From: WLMZ01 sp043747765
Lineage (GTDB): Bacteria > Actinomycetota > Acidimicrobiia > Acidimicrobiales > Ilumatobacteraceae
Assembly: GCA_043747765.1 (NCBI GenBank)
Contig: JAYTOM010000074.1
Span: 1 to 34,330, forward strand
Reading direction: 5' to 3'
Length of the DNA stretch: 34,330 nt
The position numbers and the translations under genes are program-made. Below are positions 25,981 through 33,473 of the stretch, piece after piece; position 1 is the first letter of the stretch, and every line of letters starts with the position of its first letter. The notes beneath the pieces were generated by a model. The model saw only the letters and a program-made list of their open reading frames with translations, searched no databases and was not told where the DNA came from.

Positions 25981-26029
25981 GGGTCATCGTGCCCTAGTGC
26001 GTCGGCGCGCGAGCGCCCACACTGACGTG
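25981..26029 (+). promoter_or_regulatory. DevR-like box and -10 of the second PPOX-like gene
   Basis: GGGTCATCGTGCCC at 25981-25994 is centred 42.5 bp upstream of GTG 26030, with CACACT at 26018-26023 in the -12 to -7 position. The spacer between box and -10 has diverged from copy 1 while both elements have stayed the same, which supports their function. GGGTC also occurs at 25962-25966. Confidence 0.6.
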
Positions 26030-26548
26030 GTGGAAGTCGACCGGAACGGGATGCGAATTATAGATGTCGAGGAGTGCGCTGTGCTGCTGTCGTCGACACG
26101 GGTCGGCCGCTTGGCGATCACCCATCGGGCGCTGCCGGTCATCGTGCCGGTCGTCTTTGCCTGCGATCGTGGGGACCTAATCTTCGGTGTGGGACCGGGC
26201 GCGCTGGCACACGCTGCGGCGGCCGGTCAGATCGTCTGCTTCGAAGCAGACGGTGCCGACAGCGGGTTCACCTCGATGTGGAGTGTGTCGATGACTGGAC
26301 CGTTGTCCGTCGTCGACGCCCCGCTCGACGAGGCAGTGATCCATCGTCTCGATGTCGGACCGTGGACGAACATCTCGCGTGTGTTCGTGCGGTTGAGTTG
26401 CGCATTCTGCACCGGCCGAAGCTGGGCGGCTGCGTCGGCTCTCGCCCGCTTTGCAGGCGCATCAGCTGCACCGACATCGCCATCGGCCCGGCCAGCATCC
26501 AGCGACCGATCGTCATCTTCAACCGCACCACTTCGCCGGAGACACTGA
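26030..26548 (+). CDS. Pyridoxamine 5'-phosphate oxidase-family flavin-binding protein, copy 2
   Basis: The 172-residue paralogue of the preceding gene keeps the fold residues (VLLSSTRVGRLAITHRALPV, FGVGPGALAHAAAAGQIV, WSVSMTGPLSVVD). An adjacent GTG one codon earlier is possible; GTG 26030 matches copy 1 and the predicted +1. The last 40 residues are Ala/Ser/Pro/Arg-rich with no similarity to copy 1, and may be a disordered tail or the result of an old frameshift. Two copies with conserved promoters suggest dosage or specialisation within one regulon. The ligand (FMN versus F420) cannot be decided. Confidence 0.85.
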   Translation: MEVDRNGMRIIDVEECAVLLSSTRVGRLAITHRALPVIVPVVFACDRGDLIFGVGPGALAHAAAAGQIVCFEADGADSGFTSMWSVSMTGPLSVVDAPLDEAVIHRLDVGPWTNISRVFVRLSCAFCTGRSWAAASALARFAGASAAPTSPSARPASSDRSSSSTAPLRRRH

Positions 26549-26596
26549 CCATCACGAAAAACGAAGCCCCGTCCCCCGCCGAATGACGACCTCGCC

Positions 26597-27439
26597 TCAG
26601 TTGACGGTCCAGAGTTGCTCGAACTTGGTGATCTTGCCCCCGGAGAAGGTCATCAGGAAGCGGAAGTTGGTGAACCCGTAGCCGTCCGGTGCGCCGTCGC
26701 TGGGACTGCTCGCGCGGATGCGGACGAGTTCGTCGGGGGTGATCCGGTAGCTCTTCTTCGTGCGCTGGTCGCTAACGGTCATTTTGACGTTGGTGGCGAA
26801 CGGGAGTGACGTCTCGCGGTCAGGACTCGACGGGACGAACAGGCCGCCGTCGCACGTCTGCGCAGTCTGCGCCGCCTTCGTCACGCAAGCGTCACCGAAG
26901 AACGCCTGCTGGACGCGCATGCTCGGTGTGTCCTTCTCACCGCCGGTGTAGTCGACCCAGTAGACGCCGTTCGGGAGGCTCGCGTTGTCTGGCACGTCGG
27001 AGGTGTTGTTCTTCGGTGGCGTCGGAGGAGATACCTCGGCATACAGCGCAGGTATCGTGGCTGGAGCCGCGGTCTGCGGACTCGTCTTGGGCGCCGTCGC
27101 CTTCGGTTTCGACTGCGTTGGCGGCGCCTGCGTCGGGGCGGCGGGCACGGTTGGTGCATCGATAGCCGGCTCGGTCATTGCGGACGTGACGACGACAGTG
27201 ACGATCACCGTGACCGGAGTGGGCGTCGTCGCTGCGATCGTCGTGCCGGCTGTCGTGGTCCGGGCGGTTGTCGTCGCCGGCGTTCCCGTTATCGCTGTAT
27301 GCACCGACGCGCTGCTCTGGGGTCCAGAGCTACCGCACGCCGCCAGCGTCGCACCCAAGGCAACGACCACCGATCCGACGCGCCGCCACGAGCGCGCGCC
27401 AGGATCACCCGCCTCAGAACGTCTCGACGATATGGCCAT
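26597..27439 (-). CDS. Secreted lipoprotein of unknown function
   Basis: The 280-residue product has a lipoprotein signal: RSWRR, a hydrophobic stretch VGSVVVALGATLA and lipobox LAAC with Cys35, so it should be anchored outside the membrane. A Thr/Pro/Ala-rich linker (about 40-140) follows, then a folded domain with NGVYWVDYTGG, FFGDACVTKAAQ and FRFLMTFSGGKITKFEQLW, which includes two cysteines probably forming a disulfide. Related domains occur in actinobacterial secreted proteins but I cannot name the family. ATG 27439 has no ribosome binding site but a -10 placed for a leaderless message; the frame is open to 27490. Confidence 0.8.
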   Translation of the reverse strand: MAISSRRSEAGDPGARSWRRVGSVVVALGATLAACGSSGPQSSASVHTAITGTPATTTARTTTAGTTIAATTPTPVTVIVTVVVTSAMTEPAIDAPTVPAAPTQAPPTQSKPKATAPKTSPQTAAPATIPALYAEVSPPTPPKNNTSDVPDNASLPNGVYWVDYTGGEKDTPSMRVQQAFFGDACVTKAAQTAQTCDGGLFVPSSPDRETSLPFATNVKMTVSDQRTKKSYRITPDELVRIRASSPSDGAPDGYGFTNFRFLMTFSGGKITKFEQLWTVN

Positions 27440-27445
27440 CGCTGA

Positions 27446-27451
27446 ATAGTA
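27446..27451 (-). promoter_or_regulatory. -10 element predicting a leaderless lipoprotein mRNA
   Basis: TACTAT lies exactly at -12 to -7 relative to the ATG at 27439, and no Shine-Dalgarno sequence is present. No DevR-like box is found at -42.5 for this gene. Confidence 0.5.
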
Positions 27452-27514
27452 AACGGAGCGGGTCGGTGGCCCTGTCACCACGCCCGTCACGAACCTGCGT
27501 GGAGAAGTCGGAGG

Positions 27515-27904
27515 TCAATCACCGAAGGAGATGTCGAGCGTGACGGAGCCGGCGGGATCCGCCTTGAACGACCCGCTGCCTTCGGCGCCCTTCAATTCGT
27601 TCGTGCCTGAGACGATCGTCAGCTCCGATGTTGCAGCGCCGTTGTCATAGCGACCGACGTGTTGCAGTACGAGGCTGCCGTGTCGGCCACCGATCGTGCC
27701 CTTGACGCGTTCGAGCCCGACGAAGGTGGCCGACTTGTCCGGCGCGTAGGCCATCAGCCATTGCGTCACCGAGCTACCGTCGATATCACCTGAGTAGGTC
27801 TGGGTGACCTCGGCTCGTGTCAGCTTGGCGACGCCGACCGCTTCGTCGATCTGCTGCTCGTCCCAGCTCGAGACCTCGAACGTTGCCGTCACTTTCTCGC
27901 TCAT
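27515..27904 (-). CDS. DUF3224-family protein
   Basis: The 129-residue protein is a small all-beta protein of the DUF3224 type: it begins MSEKVTATFEVSSWDEQ and has YSGDIDGSSVTQWLMAY, GLERVKGTIGGRHGSLVLQHVGRYDNG and GTNELKGAEGSGSF, matching the family's strand pattern. The fold is lipocalin- or dioxygenase-barrel-like and the function is unknown. Its ATG overlaps the stop of the AraC-type regulator gene (ATGA), so they form an operon and are translated together. The family often occurs beside regulators, but its ligand is not known. Confidence 0.85.
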   Translation of the reverse strand: MSEKVTATFEVSSWDEQQIDEAVGVAKLTRAEVTQTYSGDIDGSSVTQWLMAYAPDKSATFVGLERVKGTIGGRHGSLVLQHVGRYDNGAATSELTIVSGTNELKGAEGSGSFKADPAGSVTLDISFGD

Positions 27905-28791
27905 CTGTCGCTACTCCCTCTTTGTCGACGCGTGCGACCGGAATCAGTGCGAATTCGGTCGATCATCGCTCGATCACTCATCGTGACAGCGAACGGCTCC
28001 GTCGTCTTGAACGGATCGGACATGTCTGGAAAGGTCGGCTGATACTCATCGAGCAGTGCGGTCGGCGTCATTCGGCCGATAAGGCGGCATTCACGCGTGA
28101 GGTGTGATTGATCGCTGTAGCCAGCGTCGATCGCCAGTGCGGAGATGCTCCGATGCCGATCGTGCTTCGATGTGGATGCAAGCGCCAGAAACCGCTGTAG
28201 GCGCAGGAGTCGGGCAAGCGTCGCCGGTCCGTAGCCGAAGCTGTACAGCGACCGACGAAGCAGTTGTCGCGGTGTCATACCGAGGTCGTGCGCAAGTCGG
28301 GCGGCGTTGGCAAGCGGCGACGACGCCAGCACATCCAGGACACGGTCGGAGAACTCGAGGTGCTGCGTCGTGTCTGCCCGGGACCCGATGGTCGCAGCAA
28401 GGCGGGAGACGAAAGATTCGAGCACGGCACGGACTTCGTCGACATCCGAACAGCCGCCCGTCTCGGCGAGCACGGCTGTCTCTGTCGTCTCGTCGAGGAT
28501 GCTGGCGAGAGTGACGCGGCGATCGGCGATTGTTGCTGCCGAGAAGCCGAGGAGCGCAGGCCCTGTGCCAGGGCGAAACCGTACACCAGCGATCGTCGAC
28601 CCGGGCGGTACCTCGAAGTCCCAACCCGTGCGTTCGGGTCCGCACACCCACAACTCGTTCGTGCTCGTCCAGAGCAGATCGATGCACGTATCCGGGACGA
28701 GTCGATGCCGCCCAGTCGGCGCAGCGGTCCACGAACAGGCAAGGACGGTCCGCAGCGCCGATGATGCCTCGACAGGTTTGAACCACGACAT
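27901..28791 (-). CDS. AraC-family transcriptional regulator
   Basis: The 296-residue protein has an N-terminal sensory domain of the type often paired with DUF3224/DUF6597-like genes (RHRLVPDTCIDLLW, then ELWVCGPERTGW and GVRFRPGTGPALLG) and a C-terminal AraC DNA-binding domain with two helix-turn-helix units: LAHDLGMTPRQLLRRSLYSFGYGP, then ISALAIDAGYSDQSHLTRECRLIGRMTPTAL. It should control its own operon with the DUF3224 gene. The ATG at 28791 gives MSWFKPVEASS. No clear ribosome binding site precedes it. Confidence 0.9.
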   Translation of the reverse strand: MSWFKPVEASSALRTVLACSWTAAPTGRHRLVPDTCIDLLWTSTNELWVCGPERTGWDFEVPPGSTIAGVRFRPGTGPALLGFSAATIADRRVTLASILDETTETAVLAETGGCSDVDEVRAVLESFVSRLAATIGSRADTTQHLEFSDRVLDVLASSPLANAARLAHDLGMTPRQLLRRSLYSFGYGPATLARLLRLQRFLALASTSKHDRHRSISALAIDAGYSDQSHLTRECRLIGRMTPTALLDEYQPTFPDMSDPFKTTEPFAVTMSDRAMIDRIRTDSGRTRRQRGSSDR

Positions 28792-28869
28792 TGCGATATG
28801 GGTAGCCGTTGTCGCGCGCTCTCAGACCCTTGGCAGTTCACGGTTGGTCGGCACGCACCGGAGTACCGG

Positions 28870-29536
28870 CGATCGGCTTGCGTTGCGCGCATCAATTTCC
28901 TGTCGATGCATTCCAAGGACGTCATGGGCCTTGGCGGCTCGATGCTCTGGTGGGACGAGCGATTGTGCCGGATGCTCGCTGGCGACGGGCGGTTCGTGAT
29001 CCGCTACGACCACCGCGACACCGGCCGATCGGTGACGTACGACCTTGACACCGACCGTACAACGGCGCTGACCTGGTCGCCGACGTCTCGGGTGTGATCC
29101 TGCCTATGGTCTCGAGGCAGCTCACCTCGTTGGTGTCTCGGCCGGCGGGGCCCTCGCCCAGCTGCTTGCGCTCGATTTCGCCGATCGCGTGCTCTCGCTG
29201 GTGCTGATCAGCAGCTTTGCGGTGACGCCAGGGGACCGTCGGCCCCCATCTCCGACGGAGGAGCTCGGGCGGTTCGTGGCGAGCGCCGAAGTGGGTTGGT
29301 CGGACCCGGGTCAGTGGTCGAGTACGTGTGGTCGGCTACTCCCGTTTCCTCAACGGTGACCGGCGCGCCTTCGATGAACCGACGTGCCGCGAGTTCGTTC
29401 GGTGCGATATCGAACGAACCCGCAACGTTGCAAGCCTGCAGACACGAGGCGATCGCCGACGCAGACCCATCACGCGAGCCGCTGTCGGCGATCAAGGTCC
29501 CGACGTTGGTGATACGCGGCGTAGGCGCGACTGGGA
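28870..29536 (+). pseudogene. Heavily frameshifted alpha/beta hydrolase
   Basis: Pieces of one alpha/beta hydrolase follow in order but in changing frames: MGLGGSMLWWDERLCRMLAG and RFVIRYDHRDTGRSVTYD, then GADLVADVSGV, then YGLEAAHLVGVSAGGALAQL (nucleophile elbow GVSAGG) with FADRVLSLVLISS, then SVVEYVW, then YSRFLNGDRRAFDEP, then DPSREPLSAIKVPTLVIRG. At least five shifts are needed to join them. The segment after the last piece, which should hold the catalytic histidine, is gone. The gene was probably of the esterase/aclacinomycin-methylesterase RdmC-like group. It cannot make a working enzyme. Confidence 0.85.
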
Positions 29537-29623
29537 GACCAGTGCCGCCACGATTGCCGAGCACACTCGAGCGGCTCAACCGGGCAGCTGAGCGAATCAG
29601 GTACCATCGCCCCAGCTCACAGG

Positions 29624-29654
29624 CACCGGCGCTCACCATTGGTGAGCACCGGTG
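29624..29654. other. Strong hairpin, possible terminator
   Basis: CACCGGCGCTCACC (29624-29637) and GGTGAGCACCGGTG (29641-29654) pair over 14 positions with one mismatch, around a three-base loop ATT. No T-run follows on either strand, so it is not a classical intrinsic terminator, though many actinobacterial terminators lack one. It lies downstream of the decayed hydrolase. Confidence 0.5.
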
Positions 29655-30433
29655 GCCTGCAAAATACCCATTTGCGGGGAGAGTGGGACTCCGCGATGAG
29701 ATCCTGATAACCAGCTCAGAGTGGTCAAAGCGGTCCGATACGCGGTATCCGTAGCATTCGCCATAGCAACGCGCAGAGACCAGACGCTCGGTGTCCACGA
29801 CAGGGCAATGGTCCTCTTGAACGACGGGTGGTATCACATCGCTGCTGCCCTCCTCGGAAGCGTCTTGGACGTCGGCCATCGCTGTGGTCGTGTGAGCTAG
29901 TCGCTGGTGTCGGGAGCGTCCGAGCTGATCCCGACGTTGCGAAGGCCGACGCCGGCTGCCCGAGTTCAGCTGGCCTCTGACTTGACCTCGTTCGTACGGG
30001 CGGACCATCGTGGGTAACAGTTCATGGACACCAAGGTGCTCTTCTGAGCGGTGCACGTCGTTTCCGCCTGCGTGTCGTTGGCCGGCGTTGTATCGGCGAA
30101 TGACGGGTCGGGCACCTTCCAGCCGAGCGCCGGGGCTTTGACGTGCGCGAAATCGTCTGGTGGGAAGTCACTGTCACCCGTCGATGCGCAAGTTCGGCTG
30201 AGAGCCACCCGCCGTGCGAAGAGGTACAGATCGGCGAATCGCCTTCGCCGGCACCCAGATTGCGCCCTCGTACCGACCTCTGCGCCGACGCCGTTTTCGG
30301 GCCGCTTCGACGTCTGAACTGGAACGCGCAGCTTGACGACCCGCACTTGGCCGACACCAACTCGGAACCCGCCCGGAAATCGTGCCCGTGCGCTCTGTTA
30401 CCGTCACACCGGGGATTGACAGAAGGGGGACGG
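29655..30433. other. Gene-poor stretch before the amidase gene
   Basis: No convincing complete gene is seen in these 780 bp. On the minus strand, 30200-29966 encodes a stretch with normal-looking composition (DSDFPPDDFAHVKAPALGWKVPDPSFADTT, then AETTCTAQKSTLVSMNCYPRW) that could be the end of a truncated secreted protein, but no family is recognised. The plus-strand frame upstream of the amidase start is a shadow. Confidence 0.35.
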
Positions 30434-32143
30434 ATGAACAGCGAATGGACGAGACGGAACTTCGTCGGGTTGGGTGCTGCAGGGGTGGCATACGTCGTGA
30501 CCGGGGGACTCACGGCGACCGGGGCACGTGCTGCGTCTGGACCGAGCACTAGCGACAGGCGTGCGACACCATGGATCGAAGGCAGCGTCAGTGAGTTGCA
30601 GAGGTTGATGCGCGAGGGAAAGCTCACCTCGTTCGAACTGACCAAGGGGTATCTCGATCGCATCGCCGAGTTCAACCCCGTGTTGAACGCCGTCATCGAG
30701 ACGAATCCTGACGCGCTCCAGATCGCCAAGCGGCTCGACCGGGAGCGCAAAGCCGGACGGGTACGCGGACCGTTGCACGGCATTCCCGTCATCGTCAAGG
30801 ACAACATCGCTACCGACGACGACATGGAAACCACGGCAGGTTCGTTGGCGCTCGTCGGTAGTCGCGTTCCCGCCGATGCGGCGCTGATCCGTCAGCTGCG
30901 CGAAGCCGGAGCCATCATCCTGGGCAAGGCCAACCTGTCGGAGTGGGCCAACTTCCGCGGCTTCGCTCCGATCAATGGCTGGTCGGCTCGGGGCGGATTC
31001 ACTCGGAACCCATACGACCTCAGCCTCGATCCGTGCGGATCGTCGTCCGGTTCGGCAGCGGCGGCAGCGGCCAGCTTGTGCGCCGTCGCCATCGGAACCG
31101 AGACCGACGGTTCGATCACGTGCCCGTCGGGAGAGCAGTCGCTGGTCGGCATGAAGCCCACAGTCGGGCTGGTGTCGGGCAGCGGGATCATCCCGATCGC
31201 CCATTCGCAAGACACCGCCGGACCCATCACCCGGTCGGTGCGCGACGCTGCGTTGCTCATGGACGTCATCCGTGTGCCTGGTTCAAGGGTCATGGGGCAT
31301 CGCGTGCCGCGCTCGTACACGGACTCCCTCGATCAGCACGCGCTGCAGGGTGCGAAACTTGCCTACGACCGTCGCTACGTTCAGGGCGATTTCGGTCCGG
31401 GTGATGACGCGATCACGGCTGTGCTCAACGAAGTCGTCGAACGTTTGCGCCACCACGGGGCCGAGATCATCGACGTCGAATCGGCCGATCCAACGGCTCC
31501 CGACGAGCACGGTCGCATCCCGGGCGATGACGAGTTCACAGCGTTGCTGTTCGAGTTCAAGGTGCAAATCAAGGAATACCTGGCCACCCTGAAGAACACC
31601 AAGATCCGCACGCTTGCCGACCTGATCCAGTTCAACGTCAACCACTGCAACGACGAGATGAAGTGGTACGGACAGGAGATCTTCGAACTGGCCGAAGCGA
31701 CCAGCGGCGATCTGACGGACCCCGAGTTCCTTGCCGCTACAGCAACCAAGCAGAACTTCGGCAAGCGGGTCATCGACGGGTTCCTGGACCAGGGCTTCCA
31801 TGCGATCATCTCGACCGCATATGGATATGGCACCTCTCCGCCTGCCATCAGCGGATACCCCAGCATCAACGTGCCGGTCGGCTACACACCTACCGGTCGT
31901 CCCGTCGGCATGTTGCTGGCGTCGGGATTCATGATGGAGCCCACACTGTTCAGCATCGCCTACGCGATCGAGCAGACGCTACAGGCCCGCGTCCCACCCA
32001 CGCTGACCGGGACCCCGCCGCACGATCCTGCCCTGTATGGCTGTGCAGCGCCTGTGGCGGTCTCGTCAGCCAAGGCGACCACCGCACAACCAGGCCAGCA
32101 AACGGGAGGTCATACGTTGAGCAGGCACATGCGCAACTGGTGA
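30434..32143 (+). CDS. Tat-exported amidase (amidase signature family, peptide amidase-like)
   Basis: The 569-residue serine hydrolase has a twin-arginine signal (TRRNFVGLGAAGVAYVVTGGL, cleavage probably near ARA-A), so it should act outside the cytoplasm. The Ser-cisSer-Lys triad of the amidase signature family is visible: K122 (VIVKDN), S203 (CGSSSGS) and nucleophile S227 (GTETDGSI). The spacing of 24 residues between the two serines is as in the family. GMKPTVGLVSGSGIIPIAHSQDTAGPI resembles bacterial peptide amidases, which remove C-terminal amides; other carboxamides are possible. ATG 30434 follows AAGGGGG with four bases between. The frame is open further upstream but the signal peptide fixes the start. 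Confidence 0.9.
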   Translation: MNSEWTRRNFVGLGAAGVAYVVTGGLTATGARAASGPSTSDRRATPWIEGSVSELQRLMREGKLTSFELTKGYLDRIAEFNPVLNAVIETNPDALQIAKRLDRERKAGRVRGPLHGIPVIVKDNIATDDDMETTAGSLALVGSRVPADAALIRQLREAGAIILGKANLSEWANFRGFAPINGWSARGGFTRNPYDLSLDPCGSSSGSAAAAAASLCAVAIGTETDGSITCPSGEQSLVGMKPTVGLVSGSGIIPIAHSQDTAGPITRSVRDAALLMDVIRVPGSRVMGHRVPRSYTDSLDQHALQGAKLAYDRRYVQGDFGPGDDAITAVLNEVVERLRHHGAEIIDVESADPTAPDEHGRIPGDDEFTALLFEFKVQIKEYLATLKNTKIRTLADLIQFNVNHCNDEMKWYGQEIFELAEATSGDLTDPEFLAATATKQNFGKRVIDGFLDQGFHAIISTAYGYGTSPPAISGYPSINVPVGYTPTGRPVGMLLASGFMMEPTLFSIAYAIEQTLQARVPPTLTGTPPHDPALYGCAAPVAVSSAKATTAQPGQQTGGHTLSRHMRNW

Positions 32144-32152
32144 CGCGGGGCC

Positions 32153-32439
32153 TCAGCCGCCTCCCAGACCACGAGGCTCGCTCAGCGGGTACACACACGG
32201 CGCGTCCGGCGCACGCTCGCTCCATGCCCGAATGCGGGGGTGCGGCGGCAGCCGCTCATTGCCGTCGACCAGCGTCGCTCGCAGCTCACGGTCGCGTTCT
32301 GAGATCCATGTCGATGGCGGTCCGACAAGCCGTGTCTGCGCGCAGTCGCTGAGCTGTGAGCGTCTTGAACTCGCGGTGTAGGGACCGTTGAGGCCGATCC
32401 AGCGGGCGCCGCTCGGAGCTTCACCGACACTGCTCCGGA
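32153..32439 (-). pseudogene. Truncated C-terminal fragment of an unidentified gene
   Basis: A minus-strand frame of about 94 codons, with no start codon near its upstream end, encodes SVGEAPSGARWIGLNGPYTA, then LVGPPSTWISERDRELRATL, then PPHPRIRAWSERAPDAPCVYPL before its TGA at 32153. The composition is that of a real protein (Trp, Tyr, Asp and Pro well placed) and unlike shadow frames nearby. An in-frame TGA ends it upstream. It converges on the amidase with 9 bp between stops. The family is not recognised. Confidence 0.45.
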
Positions 32440-33130
32440 CCGGTCACCACCAACGAGGGGCTCACCCCGTCGCGATGTCCATCGAGTCAGGCTGCGCCGC
32501 GCGCGAGGAGTGGGGAGCGCTCCTTCTGCTCGTTATGCATCCAGTTGGGCGAGTGGAGCTCAGTCGGCCCGGTTGCAGAACAGCTTGACCAGCTGACGCG
32601 GCTGACCCATGGGGGTCCCGTTTCGCTCGGCGCTACCTGCCGGCCACCTCCAGAGTGGACATAACGACAGGCTGCGGAACCGGCGGCAGGGATGCGCTCC
32701 CTCACATGATGTGCGCGCCGGGGTGCTTTGCGTTGTGCGCGCTGACGAATCCATTCGCGTCCTCCGACGACTATCGCTGAGGACTTCTTCGCTCGCAACG
32801 GACAACGTCACGGGCGTTTGGGTTCGGCCTGCCTGCATGATTCCGCGTGGGTGCGTTAATTTACTTTCGCGCAGGGAACCAGTTCTGCTGTTGCCAGCAG
32901 TCGGGGCCTGCCAGGCCAGCGGCACGAACTGCGAAACCGACGATGAGCAGACTCACGAATGGCACGCGTCGGGCAACGAGGTCATAATCGACATCATCAC
33001 ACCCCGGCCGCCAACGACAGAACGCGCAGCACATATCGACGTGACCCTGATCGCCTGGCGCCACGCCAGATCGGCGCATCTGTTGGTGATCGTGTCTGGC
33101 AAAGGCGACACTCCCGTTTGCGCCATCGTC
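32440..33130. other. Non-coding or decayed stretch
   Basis: Only short frames with shadow-like translations occur here. A minus-strand piece near 32563-32610 (MGQPRQLVKLFCNRAD then stop) is preceded by GGGACCCCC and may be a remnant start of a small gene, but it cannot be followed. No repeat or RNA gene was seen. Confidence 0.35.
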
Positions 33131-33291
33131 CGCGCCGGCAACGACCGGTGACGCCGCTCCGTGCGCTCACAACCAGCGATCACCTCATCCACCACGCGCG
33201 TCGGAAACGTCCGCGTCAACACCCCCACCGACACCAGATCCGACAAACGACGATCCGAAACAGGCTTCAACCACCAACACGCGGCATCCAC
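33131..33291 (-). pseudogene. IS4-type transposase, N-terminal remnant
   Basis: The frame starting at GTG 33291 encodes SDRRLSDLVSVGVLTRTFPTRVVDEVIAGCERTERRHRSLPAR, matching the N-terminal domain of IS4-family transposases (RLSD-V--GVLTRTFP--LVDEV---T-R-E-RHR-LPAR). After LPAR the family sequence (normally VVVYYVLALAL) is lost and the frame continues into unrelated sequence, so the catalytic DDE domain is absent. The bases from 33292 to about 33327 upstream (GTTCAGTAAGAGTTATACG on the minus strand) are probably what is left of the element's end. Confidence 0.72.
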
Positions 33292-33473
33292 TCAAAAACG
33301 ACACTCGTATAACTCTTACTGAACGGTGACTTCTAGCCAATGCTTCGAGGCGTTCCATGGGAAGCACTTGCAGCTATTGTCGGGCAGGGGTTGACGGTCA
33401 GCAAAAGGGGCACTCGTGAAATGGGAGTCTGGGTTCTCGCGATTCAGTGATGCAACCGACGGGAGGTCGCCGC

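Larger units (their letters stand above)
25396..26400. repeat. Tandem duplication of promoter plus PPOX-like gene, period 581 bp
   Basis: The promoter box (25400 and 25981), the -10 (25437 and 26018), the GTG (25449 and 26030) and an internal identical 46-bp block (25638-25683 and 26219-26264) are all offset by exactly 581 bp, so no net indel separates them. A 24-bp promoter block is also identical (25396-25419 and 25977-26000). The C-terminal parts have diverged. This is an old duplication with conserved islands, or partial gene conversion. Confidence 0.85.

Noticed and set aside
29208..30056. 282-codon minus-strand frame across the hydrolase remnant and the empty stretch
   Set aside because: Part of it is antisense to recognisable hydrolase fragments and the rest has no family pattern or ribosome site; not enough to call a gene.
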